From positions 4,381,501 through 4,445,500 of the forward strand of contig OW203732.1 in the NCBI GenBank assembly GCA_934045075.1: a stretch of DNA of 64,000 bases, given 5' to 3'. Numbering within the stretch: position 1 is the stretch's first letter; every line of letters starts with the position of its first letter. The notes beneath the pieces are model-generated. The model searched no databases and was not told the origin of the DNA. It was given only the letters and a program-made list of their open reading frames with translations. The position numbers and the translations under genes are program-made. Source of the DNA: Yponomeuta sedellus (Eukaryota; Arthropoda; Insecta; Lepidoptera; Yponomeutidae). Below, in pieces: positions 31,327-42,616 of the stretch.

Positions 31327-31815
31327 ATAGATAGAATATTCTTTATTGTACACAGAAATTACAGTAACAGAAATTATATTCAAATATAGTACAATTGCAC
31401 AAATAAAACGCTCGTGGTCTAGTCGAACCGAGTGATTGGAATCAATCACTTGAGTTAAGCAACAACAGGCGTGGTCAGGTGCAGGATGAGTGACCGTCCC
31501 GTGACTACCGCTTAGTGGCATTTTACCGAGCGCTTCCATGCTTCGCAAGGCACGTTAAGCCGTTGGTGCCGGCTGTAATGAGCGGCCTTATGAGCGGCTT
31601 GATAACTTCTGACAGTAAGACTGTCACTGTTTTACAATCCTCCACCAATCCGGACTTGGCCCCCGTGGTGGAGTATGGCCTAACCCTCCTGCGATGCAGG
31701 AAGAGACTCGTGCCCCAGCAGTGGGGACATACAAGAGTTGATACTGCTAGTACAAATGGCGGCCTTATAACTGAAAGCAGTTTCTGCCAGGCAACCATAT
31801 ACGGAGACAAGAAAT
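31327..31815 (-). repeat. Family Z copy split by a 5S-SINE
   Basis: Z begins at 31327 (GATAGAATATTCTTTATTGT) and resumes at about 31748 (GTACAAATGGCGGCCTTATA to CAACCATATACGGAGACAAG), with F in between. Confidence 0.55.
31408..31745 (+). mobile_element. 5S-SINE (F), nested in Z
   Basis: ACGCTCGTGGTCTAGTCG, GAGTTAAGCAACAACAGGCG, AGGATGAGTGACCGTCC and the end GAGTTGATACTG. About 20 bp of the 3' part are deleted near 31580. Confidence 0.7.
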
Positions 31816-31917
31816 AAATTAGAGACGGGTAGTCGGTGCAATTTAGAAATATTGAAATTAGGAATTCAACGACTGAGGTTTTTGTGTTCTTCCTATTGAA
31901 GTAGCCTCTATACATTT

Positions 31918-31990
31918 CACTGTAGGGCACAGGCCTTCTCTTAGAGATGGAAAGTGTCTTATGACTTCACTTCAGACACTCAGTCTTACG
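31918..31990 (-). repeat. SINE family B fragment
   Basis: CACTGTAGGGCACAGGCCTT, CTCTTAGAGATGG and CAGACACTCAG. Confidence 0.4.
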
Positions 31991-32340
31991 TTTTTTACTT
32001 GTAATCCATAAACCGTTGAAATTTAAAAGGAAAAGTTGTTTATTTATATAAGTAAAGGTACATTGAATTCCTGTATCTTAAGAGCTTAAGAGTTAGTAAT
32101 CCAACTATAAGTAAGATGTATCGTATATTTTAATCCATTTACAAAGTTGTTTGAGGTATGGATATGCAACTCGTATTCAACCGGAAAAAAGATTCTTTAT
32201 TGTATACTATTTAAATCCCTCAGTAGCAAACATCGATACGCTCGCTGGACTGATTAATCTGAGGCCGATTAATATCGGCTAGATGGGTATGTGCGAGGAC
32301 GGTAAGACGGCGTGCCTTATAAGGTGATCTGGTTATATAA
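31991..32340. other. No recognised feature
   Basis: Nothing recognised. Confidence 0.35.
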
Positions 32341-32540
32341 CATAACATTTACATACAGGCACATACATTGCTTCTGGCCCAACACTAGGATACCCTATGT
32401 CGTGGAAACCAGAAACAACGACATCACAAACATGTAAACATCCAAGACCAGAAGTTTTTTTTTTGTCCCCAGCCGGGGTTCGAACCCGGAACCTCTTGCA
32501 TGGTAGGCAGATGCGCTACCGCTGCACCACAGAGGCCGTC
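32341..32540 (-). mobile_element. tRNA-derived SINE family S, full-length
   Basis: Minus strand: A box TGGTGCAGCGG, TAGCGCATCTGCCTACCATG, B box GGTTCGAACCC, a (A)10 linker, then TGGATGTTTACATGTTTGTG and the end TGTATGTAAATGTTATG. The head is the most regular of the four copies. Confidence 0.75.
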
Positions 32541-32646
32541 AATAATATAACTTATTTCTATTTGTAATTTTTATAACATAAAAATCTATTTGTAATTATA
32601 TGTAATTTTGCTTGAGGTAGGCATCAGTCGCAAACAATGCATTGTC

Positions 32647-32998
32647 GAATATTTTCTTCTAAGCTATTTTTTTAAATTATTTAATTATCTTTGTTAAACC
32701 CAAAGAAGAACTCTCATTTACGTCAGCGTAGACGTATGGTAAGCACCAGACACAATTCTCAAATTTTGAGAATTATATCTGGTGTATATAAGCTTATATC
32801 CGGATACAATTTTTAAAATTTGAGAATTATATTCGGTGCTTATATCTTATATCTGGTACAGATATAATTCAGATATACAGATATAATTATGTCTGGTGCT
32901 TAACAAACGTCTACGCTGCCTTAAATGAGAGTTATCCTTTGGTTTCAACAAAGATAATATATTAAATAAATAACAAAATAGCCTATAAGAAAATATTC
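32647..32998. mobile_element. Long-armed foldback element
   Basis: 352 bp. Arms of about 115 bp, from GAATATTTTCTTCTAAGC through AACTCTCATTTACG and GCGTAGACGT to GCACCAGACA, recur inverted on the right with some divergence. The centre repeats ATATCTGGT- and ATAATT-rich motifs. No coding capacity and no clear TSD. Confidence 0.7.
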
Positions 32999-33072
32999 AG
33001 CCAAATATTCAGCCAAATAGTGAGCCAGGTAGTAACAATTTACTATATCTCAAGCTAAAGCTCACAATCATA

Positions 33073-33281
33073 TCCTCCAAAGCCCTGGAGGTAACAGTTA
33101 CTTCAAGTCTTCTAAAACTACGTAAATTTTGAAGAACTTTTTCTTCTTGTTGTCCAAAAAATGATGTGGAAAATATTGAACCTTGAACAGTAAGTTTTCC
33201 GGACTTCCTACTAAATCATTGCGTGTGATTAAGAAAGTTATTCTTGATGTCCTATTTTTAGGACGCCAGGGCTTAGGAGGC
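33073..33281. mobile_element. Small MITE, family M copy 1
   Basis: Ends CCTCCAAAGCCCTGG and (inverse) CCTCCTAAGCCCTGG. TA on both sides. Internal GTAACAGTTACTTCAAGTCT and TTTTTCTTCTTGTTGTCCAA are shared with 45463-45670. Confidence 0.6.
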
Positions 33282-33582
33282 TATAGTACTTTCCACTTCA
33301 GATAGTATCGATACAATTTCTTGTTTACCTAGTAATTTGTCAAGATATTATCTTAGTGAGGCCATTATTGTTATTCAGATCAGTAAATTCTGATAGGATT
33401 GAATATGTCTTAAGCAAATAATAAACAATTATTGACAATTTGTTACTGTTCTTTCATAAATTGCTATAGATAAAGAAACAAATGTGTGGGGAGATTTGAT
33501 TTGTGAAAACAAATAGCCTTAGGATAGGATTGGCATTCTGCTAACTATACGTGTACCTTTAGTCAATACGTGCGGAGCCAAC
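33282..33582. other. No recognised feature
   Basis: AT-rich, nothing recognised. Confidence 0.4.
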
Positions 33583-33945
33583 CAAGCCGCGGGTTTCCTC
33601 ACGATGTTTTCCTTCACCGTTAGCGTGTGGTATTGCGACTGCAAATTCGCAAATGTACGTAACTTTGAAATTAAACAAAGTCATTGGTACATGCCCGCAC
33701 TCGGGATCGAACCTGGGGCTCTCGCTTGCCAGTCTATGTTATTGACTAGTCTTTCCTGTGGGCTAGGCCGACCAAGTTGTCAGGATGGTATAGGTGCTGG
33801 GTAAGCCTACACCATCTATAAAACCATGACCCAGGCACTACAGCGTCGGAGTGGTCCCTTCACCCATCTAGTGTGAGTGAAGATACCACTGGACGCTATA
33901 TAAATCATCTCATTAAGTAGATGCAAAAAGGCCAATACTTTACTT
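33583..33945 (-). repeat. SINE-like repeat with R body (B/R composite)
   Basis: GTTTTCCTTCACCGTTAGCG, a B-box complement GGGATCGAACCTGG, then GGGCTAGGCCGACC and the R blocks in inverse order to 30806. It suggests that R is the body of a tRNA-headed SINE related to B. Confidence 0.5.
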
Positions 33946-34051
33946 ACGTGTACCTTTATAAATGAAGAAACTTAAATAAATTTATGAATTACCCGACTAT
34001 TGAACATGAAATGAACATAAAGTACTCAGCAGGTTGGTTACCTCTTCTTAG

Positions 34052-34302
34052 GCTATATTAGTCCACTGCTGGACATAGCCCTCCCCTAATGAGCTCCATA
34101 GCGCAAGGTTGTGCCATCATTGAGGGGTAATGCCCATAATCCCCACGCTGGGCATGCGGGTTGGGGATCGCAGTGTGGTGGAATTGTACTGCAGGGGGCG
34201 CTGCTGCCCACCCCCCGGTTTGTGTCCCTTAGTCGCCTTTTACGACACCCGCGGGAAGAAATTGGGTTGGTGCTATTCTCTAGGCCGACACCACACAGCA
34301 AA
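34052..34302 (-). mobile_element. SINE family G
   Basis: GCTATATTAGTCCACTGCTG to GCCGACACCACACAGCAAAT, with a TCT/TTC-type tail instead of (GAC)n. TACCTC occurs near both sides as a weak TSD. Confidence 0.65.
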
Positions 34303-34366
34303 TACCTACCTCACTATGAGTTAAATTTTTCGGATCCCGTCTGCTAAATAGTTACATAGATAGGCG

Positions 34367-35150
34367 GCCTTATCACTCAAAGCATTTTTTTCCACGTAAT
34401 CACAGTTGATTATATTATTTTAATGCACTAACCCGTATGCTAAGGACAATTTTAAAAAACCTATTTAGAGGCGCCCAGCGCTCTCCCAAGTGAGCTCAAT
34501 TGGGAGAGCGCTGGCACCGTTAGCCAGAGGTCGCGGGTTCGAGTCCCGGCATGGGTGGAATGTTTAGCCTCTAAATAGGTTTTTTTAAAATCACAGTTAA
34601 TGCTCAGCAGGCGCGTCGTTGGTTACTTTTTATTTCAGTTTTGTCTTTTTTTTCTTTTCAGTGATTCTGAGTATTTTTGTTACATTTATGCTCATGTAGA
34701 TTGTGACACTTGCGCAAACGCAATGAATGGTTTGAGATTTTAACTGTCAAAACAAAACCATTATCTGAATAAAGTACAATTGACGGCATTATGACTAAAA
34801 GCATTTTTTTCCACGCAATCACAGTTAATGCTCAACAGTTGCATCGTTGGTTACTCTTTTTTTCAGTTTTGTCTTTTTTTCTTTTCGGTGATTCTGAGTA
34901 TTTTTGTTAGAATTATACTCATGTAAATTATGACACTTGCGCAAGCGCAATGAATGGTTTGAGATTTTAACTATCAATATCGTTGGAAATTTTAACTGTC
35001 AAAATAAAACCATTATCTGAATAAAGTGCAATTGCCGGCATTATCACCAAAAGCATTTTTTTCCACGCAATCACAGTTAATGCAATGAATGGTTTGAGAT
35101 TTTAACTGTCAAAATCGTTGGAAATTTTAACTGCCAAAATAAGACCAAAA
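34367..35150. repeat. Tandem array, about 2.5 units of ~245 bp
   Basis: Units start near GGCGGCCTTATCACTCAAAG (34373), GACGGCATTATGACTAAAAG (34782) and GCCGGCATTATCACCAAAAG (35033), each followed by CATTTTTTTCCACG and AATCACAGTTAATGC. Shared interior: TGACACTTGCGCAA, GAATGGTTTGAGATTTTAAC. The first unit is split by a T insertion. The start resembles the Z tail. Confidence 0.7.
34408..34588 (-). mobile_element. Family T in the first tandem unit
   Basis: 181 bp between AATCACAGTT copies (34398-34407, 34589-34598). Inverted tail at the left; arms meet at CTCTCCCAAGTGAGCTCAATTG. B box GGTTCGAGTCC. The other units of the array give the empty site. Confidence 0.85.
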
Positions 35151-35805
35151 GTTAACTCCTTTTTGTCAGATTTGGAACATGAAATCGGGCATACATAAAT
35201 TCATACTTATATACATACATACTTACGCAGATAGGAGCCAAAGAAATTGCCCTTCTTCTGAGCTTCGCTGCAGTCGGGTTTTTACCCTATAAGCAAAGTA
35301 AAAAACGATGAATAACGTTACGACTCTAGAGCAAACATCTTTTAAATCAAGCTATTCAACGATACGACAAAGCGTATCAGAAAACCTATCGATACAGCTC
35401 CACATTCTCGCCCAGGAACTTTGATGACATATCTAATAAGGTACCGCCTCAATGAAATGAACTGATAAATTGCGCGAAAAACGCCATCCCTTAATAGGCC
35501 CCCATATTCATTTCAATAAAAGTGTATTACTCATTTATCTTAACAAGTCCTAAGTATAGGTGCAAAAAACACTAATCGCACTGAGACAGTATGTGACTCG
35601 ACTGTGCATAGACCAATACTACCTTCGGGGAATTTATTAAAGACCCATTAAAGGAACATTATTGTTTCTTAGCGTGCTTGCAGGCCGTGTGGGTGTTAAA
35701 CCTGATTTAAGAAAGTCCGAGCTGTTAACCCGACAATTTATACCAAACACTTCAATTAAATAGCTCTCTCATTTCCCTGGTTTTCGGGCTCCTACACTTG
35801 GCATT
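35151..35805. other. No recognised feature
   Basis: GAGCTTCGCTGCAGTCGGG near 35260 looks repeat-derived; nothing else. Confidence 0.35.
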
Positions 35806-35925
35806 AAGATAAGAATATTCTTTATTGTATACCGGAGAATTAATTCATAAACAGCAGATACAGAAGATAAGATACAATTGGCGGCCTTACACCTAATTGC
35901 AATTTCTTCTAGGCATCGTCAAATT
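35806..35925 (-). repeat. LINE-tail-like repeat, family Z
   Basis: GATAAGAATATTCTTTATTG and TTGGCGGCCTTACACC. Confidence 0.5.
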
Positions 35926-36547
35926 GGAGAATTTTCCGAAGGAGAAATAGATGCGGGTTGTCTGTAAAAATACGAATATTAATAAACATACGTATATGTA
36001 ATAGTAAACTTACATAATGATAATACTACTAATAATACTATAATTATCCTTATAACAAGTGTGTTATCAGGATATTTGGCATTGTAATGATTATAATAAT
36101 AACAATTAGATAAGATATTTATAGATTAGAGTTTTATTATAGATTAGATTAATTTGGATAGATTAGGGTAGATTCTTGATATTTATTCAGAGAGAAGATC
36201 CGGCAGATGCACCCATCACATTTAGAGTAAATGGTATAAAGTGCTGTTGGCTTCGGCCCTACGCATGCCTCAAAAGACCGGGTCCCTATGGACCCGTGAA
36301 TCCTAAGATGTACCCACAAAATAATAATAATAATCCTCAACACCTCCCGCTTAGTAAGAAAATTTATTTCCACTGATTTAAATTAAAACATTAACAGCAC
36401 TTGACTTAGGCCCAATAATAAAGGGTAGCGGTAGCTTTAGCGTTTGCTATTTTCCTAAGAATGCGTGGCAAAGTATCCACTCCGAGATATCTGTCGATGT
36501 TATGTTCAGTCCGGGCAGCAATCAGTGAATCAGGTAGATTGAGGAAG
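35926..36547. other. No recognised feature
   Basis: Two frames overlap at 36149-36376 on opposite strands; neither shows a domain. GTGCTGTTGGCTTCGGCCC near 36240 is GC-richer. Confidence 0.35.
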
Positions 36548-36735
36548 GTATATGCCATACTCCACCATGGGGGCCAAGTCCGGATTGGTAGAGGCTTGCA
36601 AAACTAATGACTGATCTTACTATCAGAAGTTTTCAAGTCGCCCTAAGGCCCCTGACTTGACTTAACGACTGCCATCTATCGACGACAGCCGGCACCAACT
36701 GCTAAACGTGCCTTGCGAAGCACGGAATCGCCCTT
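36548..36735 (-). repeat. 5S-SINE (F), middle part
   Basis: GCCATACTCCACCATGGGGG to CTAAACGTGCCTTGCGAAG. Head and tail are missing. Confidence 0.6.
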
Positions 36736-37100
36736 AGGCCCGTGCTCTTGATTAAATACCTTTTTATGACGATAAAAAGGGACGAAGCACTAAAATAATA
36801 ATAATAACAACATCCACACAACAAGATTGTGTTGATTGAATGAGATAAACTAGGATAGCCTGTAGGTACTATGGTAATAACACCGAATGTGACATTAAAA
36901 CGGAATTTTATGAAAATAGTCCGGAAGAAATAGCAAACAGCATACAATATCACTATGATCGTTAAATGTTAAATTTAGTTGATGTTGCAGTTGACAAGAT
37001 TATCTTTACTATTTCAAAGAAGCTTACAGATGGATAGACAGCTGCTGTCTGTCTGTCTGTCCAACTGTCTTATCTTTAAGGGCTGTCTTATCTTTATTGA
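36736..37100. other. No recognised feature
   Basis: Short (CTGT)n run near 37043-37060, nothing else. Confidence 0.4.
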
Positions 37101-37104
37101 ACCA

Positions 37105-37560
37105 CTATCTTTTGCCCGCGACTCCGTTCGCGTGGACTTTAAGCCGGGTCCGGACGCGTATACCGTGTAATGTAATATGACGTGTAATGGACCGCGAATT
37201 CTGCGTCTGGACGCACTAGGAGCATTGCATGTAACGCTCGTAGTGCCGTCTGCACATACGATTCGCGTTGCAGTACTCCTTAGATTACGTTACATGTTAC
37301 ACGCGTCTGGACCCGGCTTTAGTTTTTGCAACCCCGATCACTCCTTTAAGGGGTAGATTATAAAAACGGCGAAACACGTGTTCAATCAAATGTGTTGGCC
37401 AGTATTTATTTTAAGTTTTAAGAAAATTTGACAACGTTCTTTATACCTTCCATACACATTTCTTCCGTACAAATACTGGCAACCCTTTTCATCCCCTTAG
37501 GGGTTGAATTTCAAAAAATCTGATCTCATTCCTTACTTACATTTTATAATATAGACCCTC
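37105..37560. repeat. Interspersed repeat hosting a MITE
   Basis: CCCGCGACTCCGTTCGCGTG, then after the MITE TTTTTGCAACCCCGATCAC and CTTTAAGGGGTAGA. The CCCGCGACT.CGT.CGCGTGG block is common in lepidopteran DNA. Type of element not resolved. Confidence 0.45.
37142..37318. mobile_element. Harbinger-type MITE
   Basis: 177 bp, ends AGCCGGGTCCGGACGCGT and inverse ACGCGTCTGGACCCGGCT, flanked by TTA (37139-37141, 37319-37321). It has the same TSD and AGCCG-type terminus as 17086-17752. The outer repeat reads on across the insertion (CGTGGACTTTAGTTTTTGC). Confidence 0.75.
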
Positions 37561-37719
37561 TATAAATTAAAACGATTATCCAGGTATAAGTTAGAGACCG
37601 AACTAAGAATACTAAACTAAATGAAATATATAAAACCTTCCGTGCGCTTAACGCGATTTTTAAGTATGTATGAATCAATAAGTTTTTTTCCTTACGTTGA
37701 AATATCATATTATAAATAT

Positions 37720-37985
37720 TTATGATAATTATATAAAATATACAAACGAAACTAAACCTTAAACATATTTTCCAATTTAAATAAAATATTTGAGCCAGAT
37801 CACTGGCGGGCGAAAGAATATCAAGAAGGCTGGCGGCATTGTCTCACTTTATGGCAAGACTTAACCTTTGGCCAAAGTAAGCAACGAACCTCGGGTCTCC
37901 TGAAACATCGGCCAGGCTCAACGAGATCCTTTTAAAGAGAGGTCGCGCCTCCGGATCCTCCGGATCAAAAAGTTACTAGTGTAAA
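37720..37985 (-). pseudogene. Non-LTR retrotransposon C-terminus, second copy
   Basis: Minus strand aligns with 1975-2220: AGGCGCGACCTCTCTTTAAA, TTACTTTGGCCAAAGGTTAA and CTGGCTCAAATATTTTATTT, including the 3' UTR. More frameshifted than the first copy. Confidence 0.5.
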
Positions 37986-38164
37986 AGTTACAAGATGGTC
38001 AGAGTGGAGTTTTTTTTCCGCTGCCTTTTTCTCCACTACAATACGGCCCGAAGGCGCCGGCTTTCATTTTACATTGTACATTGACATTCAGCAAACAGAA
38101 TGTAAATTCTTTACGTTGAAATAAAATGATTTGAATTTGAATTTGTGAATGTGCTTTTTTAGTA

Positions 38165-38345
38165 GCCTACATACGTCACACTGAACAGAACATAAGCCTT
38201 CGCTCAAAAAGAGAGAGTATAGGCTAATTACCACGCGTGCCCACCGCGAATAGGCAATTTCAAGCGCTGAGGTTTTTGAACTCCTCAGACATTCAGGTTT
38301 CCTCACGATGTTTTCCTTGGAGTTGAGAGGTCGAGTGGTACTGCT
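38165..38345 (-). repeat. SINE family B, 3' part
   Basis: ACATAAGCCTTCGCTC, CGCGTGCCCACCGCGAATAG and CAGGTTTCCTCACGATGTTT. Confidence 0.55.
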
Positions 38346-38811
38346 ACTATGATTTCACAGTTAATATGTTTAAAAAAGTTATAGTAAAAAGTGTATATTT
38401 TTTTCATAGCAACTAATCTAATATGAATATAAAAAGTTCTCTCTTGAAGTAAGAAGGCGTCAAAGTGTATTCCTACTTACTCCAATTACGTTTAAATGGT
38501 CAAGATCGCCAAGAAACGGGTCCTTAATCTGATGCCTCGATTAAAGCCACCAATAAGCCTTTAAGCTAATATTACGGACCATAAACACGATTAATCATGA
38601 CATTTTTATTCTGGACCGCCTGCATAATTGCGCTCGCGCATATCGGCCTGTAGTTAACATCTAACGCTGTGGTGACCATCCCACGCACTACATCTGGGAA
38701 GATAAAATTACTCCTAAACAAAAATACTCTATTAGTATTGGTTTCTCTTCTTTATTGGCTGAAAACCAACATCTATGTTGTTATGTAAGCATATTTGTTT
38801 GTGGCAAGAAT
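38346..38811. other. No recognised feature
   Basis: Nothing recognised. Confidence 0.4.
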
Positions 38812-38970
38812 TCATTCATTCGTTCGTTCGTTCATTCACTCATCATTAATTAATTAATTAATTACTTAATTAATTAATTAATTAATTAATTCAGTAATTA
38901 AATCACTCATTTATTTTTGATTTCTACATTCTTTCATTCATTCATTCTTCCATTTATTAATTCATTTATT
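38812..38970. repeat. Low-complexity (TTCG/TTCA/TTAA)n stretch
   Basis: Runs of 4-bp units: TTCGTTCG, TTCATTCA, then TTAATTAA repeats interrupted by TAC and CAG. Confidence 0.8.
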
Positions 38971-39029
38971 CAATGGTACAGTTGACATTAAATTTTTAAC
39001 CACATATTCGTTTTACCGCCTTTAACATT

Positions 39030-39240
39030 TTGTTTTCTATGTTACGTACAGTTGTGAAGTTGTAACTGCAAAAGCACTTGCTAATTTTGACGGAAAATAT
39101 CGTGAGGAAACCTGAGTGCCTGAGGTGTTCAAATACCTCAGCGCTTGAAATTGACAAGCCGCGGTATGTACCCGTGGTAATTACGTCTATACTCACTATC
39201 TGAGAGAAGGCCTGTGCCATGCAGTGGGTCGTATATAGAG
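39030..39240 (+). repeat. SINE family B, body and 3' end
   Basis: GTTACGTACAGTTGTGAAGT, ATCGTGAGGAAACCTGAGTG, AAATACCTCAGCGCTTGAAA and CTGTGCCATGCAGTGGG. No head. Confidence 0.6.
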
Positions 39241-40165
39241 TACTATCTAGCTACCTAAACAGCTCTTTGACGATTCCCACAATTGGGTATATGACTCTTT
39301 TCAGTCATGCCAACGTAAAGAAAACATAAAAAATCTTGAACTCTGCAGTACAGTTAGCACATGAACCTTTTCATTTCAGTAGCAAAGTAACGTAACTTTA
39401 CCCTCATGTAAAGGATAATTTGCTATAAATTTTACTTCTACGTTGGATGAACATCATAACTTAACTAATTAGTGGGGGAAGCGCTTTTTTGAGTATACAA
39501 TGAAGTTTGTTGCTGCTTATAAAAGACATCAACGGGTGGCAGAACTTTCAATTGGTGTTTATGTCTATACAATTTTGGAAGTTCACTTTTTATAATTTTC
39601 TTTATCTTACCTTCTACTATTTGTCAACAAATATCATAAGCACCCTATTCTAATATGTAATCGGTCTCATCTAGCTCGGTGCATCAAATATGCAAATGCG
39701 GCTGATTCTGCTCCAGATACGCCTATTTGGCTTCTGGAATGGATAACATCGCTTCTATATCGCCATTACCTACCTGAGCCCGTCTAATTATTGCTTTATT
39801 AACATTTTGACCCTCTTGCGCAATTTATGTATGTATAATTCATGGTTTTGTATCGATTTTGGATAAACTACTTGATTATCTCGTATGAAAATTCTAGTTA
39901 CTTAAATCTTATCGTTTATTTATGAGTTAAAACCGAGCGTCAATTACATCTTTGACTAAATTATATGCTGATCTTATGTAAATTAACAAAGTTCAAATTT
40001 GGTAGCTTCATAATTAGTCATTCTAAACGTGTATTTATGCCTTATTTTGTCAAATTGTTTTTTTGTGTAAAATAATGTGCCAGCTACACTCTTAGCTTAG
40101 TAGGTTTTTTTCGAAATAGGTTTATTTCAGTGTGGGTATTGGCCAATGGACAGAAATTGATTAAC
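39241..40165. other. No recognised feature
   Basis: About 900 bp of AT-rich DNA with no recognised repeat. Confidence 0.4.
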
Positions 40166-40174
40166 AATATGATA

Positions 40175-40538
40175 TAATATATAATATTTTTAATGCGGAA
40201 ACAAGTTCCTCTCATCACCATCATTATAATTATAGTCTTTTTAATGCACTAACCCGTGCTAAGGTAAATTAAAAAAAAACCTATTTATAGGCTTCATATT
40301 CCACCCATGCCGGGATTGCCGATCCTGCGGTACTCGGGGCTGCAAGTGATGCAAATTACTTCAGCCAGATGTCGCTGCCTGAACGTAAAACAGAGAGTAT
40401 TGTAAGGAGGTTCGAAATTTCACTGATGCCGGTGAGTCGCCCATTGGCTCAGTTGAAGAGCGCTGGCACGGATAGCCAGAGGTCGCGGGTTCGAATCCCG
40501 GCATGGGTGGAATTTTTAGCCTCTAACTAAGTTTTTAA
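40175..40538 (-). mobile_element. Family T carrying extra 3' flank
   Basis: 364 bp between AATATGATA copies (40166-40174, 40539-40547). Beyond the usual tail end (reverse: GTGCATTAAAAAGACTATAA) it continues TTATAATGATGGTGATGAGA and GGAACTTGTTTCCGC before a second A-rich end. The extra part equals the right flank of the T copy at 43386. Arms meet at GGGATTGCCGATCCTGC. Confidence 0.7.
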
Positions 40539-40621
40539 AATATGATAGAGTTAGGAAATATTGTATATGGCAGTGCAATATAAACTAAATTAAAAGATGT
40601 CTATAGATTCAAAATATTATT

Positions 40622-40700
40622 ATTATTAAAGTCTTCATTGCACAATACACAACGTATTTGATACAAAGGCGTACTTAATGCTATGTTGCATTTTTTTTCC
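40622..40700 (-). repeat. LINE-tail-like fragment
   Basis: TTATTAAAGTCTTCATTGCA and GGCGTACTTAATGC. Confidence 0.4.
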
Positions 40701-40767
40701 CCTCAATCTTTTGTTTGTGGATAATGGCTAGGTGGGTAGTGCAAAATACCCAAATTATAGGGGTATT

Positions 40768-40872
40768 TCGATTAGATAAGATTAGACAATTCTTTATTGC
40801 ATAATAAGCATATTTCTGCAAAGTCGAGCTTAATACTAATGAGTATTTTTTTCCAGCTTACCTTGGAAGTAC
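40768..40872 (-). repeat. LINE-tail-like repeat, family Z variant
   Basis: AGATTAGACAATTCTTTATT and GAGCTTAATACTAATGAG. Confidence 0.4.
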
Positions 40873-41511
40873 CTACTCTCAAAACACTTCAACGTTGTCA
40901 AGCAACAAAATCCTCTCCAAGTAGTCTCCACGGAAATCTTAAAGTTTATTAGAAACTGTAAATTATAAGAGCTTTGTCGGTCCACAAGTCAATTTATTAC
41001 AGCGTCAATGATTGAAAAATGTCCCATAATTTCTATGACAGATGGCTGTAAGTCAAGCGTTTTGCAGCACATATTAAGGGCATCAATAATTGAGATAGCA
41101 TCGCTTTGAGACCAGCTTAGACTTAGGTTGGTCCTAGGTCCGGAATCTCTATGGTGCCACGGAATAAGCGGAAACCAATCGCTATCAGCTTATGATCAAA
41201 ACTTTATTTTATGACGAAATTTTTCAATAAATTTCGCCAAAAAATCCATAAAATGTAACGCAACGGAAAATAAGGATAGTCAAATAATACGTTGTTAGAT
41301 TTTAGAATATAAGTAAAATATTAAATACGATCGATTGATAAAATACGATATAAAAATCAGGTACTATTGGCAAACTTACTGCTAGGAAAAATATACTAGT
41401 TTTGTAAGCCTTAGCACGCTAAATCCATAAAAAAATGGGGTGTTATACTTAGGGCATTAACCCTCAGTTCTGACCAAGAAAATAATAATAAAATTAATGA
41501 TGATATGATAT
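40873..41511. other. No recognised feature
   Basis: Nothing recognised. Confidence 0.4.
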
Positions 41512-41625
41512 CAACCCTTTGTATGTCCCCACTGCTTGGGTACGGGTCTCTTCCTGGACGGCAAGAAGGTTAGGTCATACTCCACCTTGGGGGCAAAGTC
41601 CGGGTTGGTGGAGGATTGTAAGAAT
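41512..41625 (-). repeat. 5S-SINE (F), 3' end fragment
   Basis: CAACCCTTTGTATGTCCCCA to GGTTGGTGGAGGATTGTAAG. Confidence 0.6.
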
Positions 41626-41757
41626 GACATTAATAAAATCCTAAAAAACAGGCACCGCAACACACATAACGTAACATAATGCACATACTCATAAAACATC
41701 TTCGGATCCTGTTAGAAACATGGCATTTTGAATAGCAGTTTTTATGTGATTTGACAA

Positions 41758-42612
41758 ATACACGATTGGGATCGCTCAGCATTTGGTGCGCGTGATGTAG
41801 GAGCAGATTATTGTTAATATAAAAAAGAAAGAAAGTGTAGTTTTATCTAGATTTTCTGTATTTTCTTAAACTTAAAGGAGACGGGGATTTCTGGGCCCGA
41901 TTGTAAATAGTTGAGATATGGTTTAAAAAATGCGTTCTATTTTTCTATTTTAAAATATAAAAAATGAGCTTAATTCACATCTGGAAGACGGGAAATCTTA
42001 AAAATAATTTTATGTTCCTAATAAAATAGGATGCCGATTACTTTAATCGATTAGTCTGTCTACATGTAGTAACACGTGTTTGTCAACTGTATTTTTAATC
42101 CGTTACTGTGCTAACACCTAAAACAGTGACAGGCGTGACAGCTCCCTGACTCAATCTATCTATGATCCCTCGTCTTCTCGTATCGTTAAGTGCGTTTTAA
42201 GTGTATTTCTTGTGGTTTTTGTTACTATAACTCTCCAACCAGTGCTTTCTTTCTACAGACTTACGATCTTGCTTAACTTGTACGGACACGGATAAGTTTA
42301 ATATAAGTTTCATTGTCAGCTTGTTGCATAGCCTCACTTTTACTAAATCTCTTATAATTCTGCTCTCAGATTGCCAAAATCCGCAGAATTTTCCGAGATG
42401 GTTTGCTAATATATAAGCTCTAAATTGACATCTCCTCCACCTTTTTACACCCGGGCCCAAGAATTTATGAAAGTGTATCCTTAGTCTCCTTTGACTTAAT
42501 GATAAACGAAAAGGGGCGTTAGAAACCATAATACAGGATCTACCTAGATTGGTTTCGTATAGAAGTTAGTTTTTGGAATAAATAAATACTTATACTTAAT
42601 ATCTAAGTTAAC
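41758..42612. repeat. Left copy of a duplicated segment
   Basis: Edges 41764-41872 (GATTGGGATCGCTCAGCATT) and 42495-42612 (CATAATACAGGATCTACCTA to TTAATATCTAAGTTAAC) are repeated at 43004-43235. The middle 610 bp (41876-42492) is absent from the right copy and has inverted ends AAAGGAGAC..TGGGCCCG and CGGGCCCA..GTCTCCTTT, so it may be an inserted DNA element. The minus-strand frame 42197-42529 lies in it and shows no known domain. Confidence 0.55.
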
Positions 42613-42616
42613 TGGA

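Noticed and set aside
34367..35150. CRISPR-like array
   Set aside because: Units of ~245 bp with no short direct repeat/spacer pattern; eukaryotic context.
42197..42529. 110-codon frame as a host gene
   Set aside because: Lies within a presence/absence segment with inverted ends, and has no recognisable family. Kept only as a remark.
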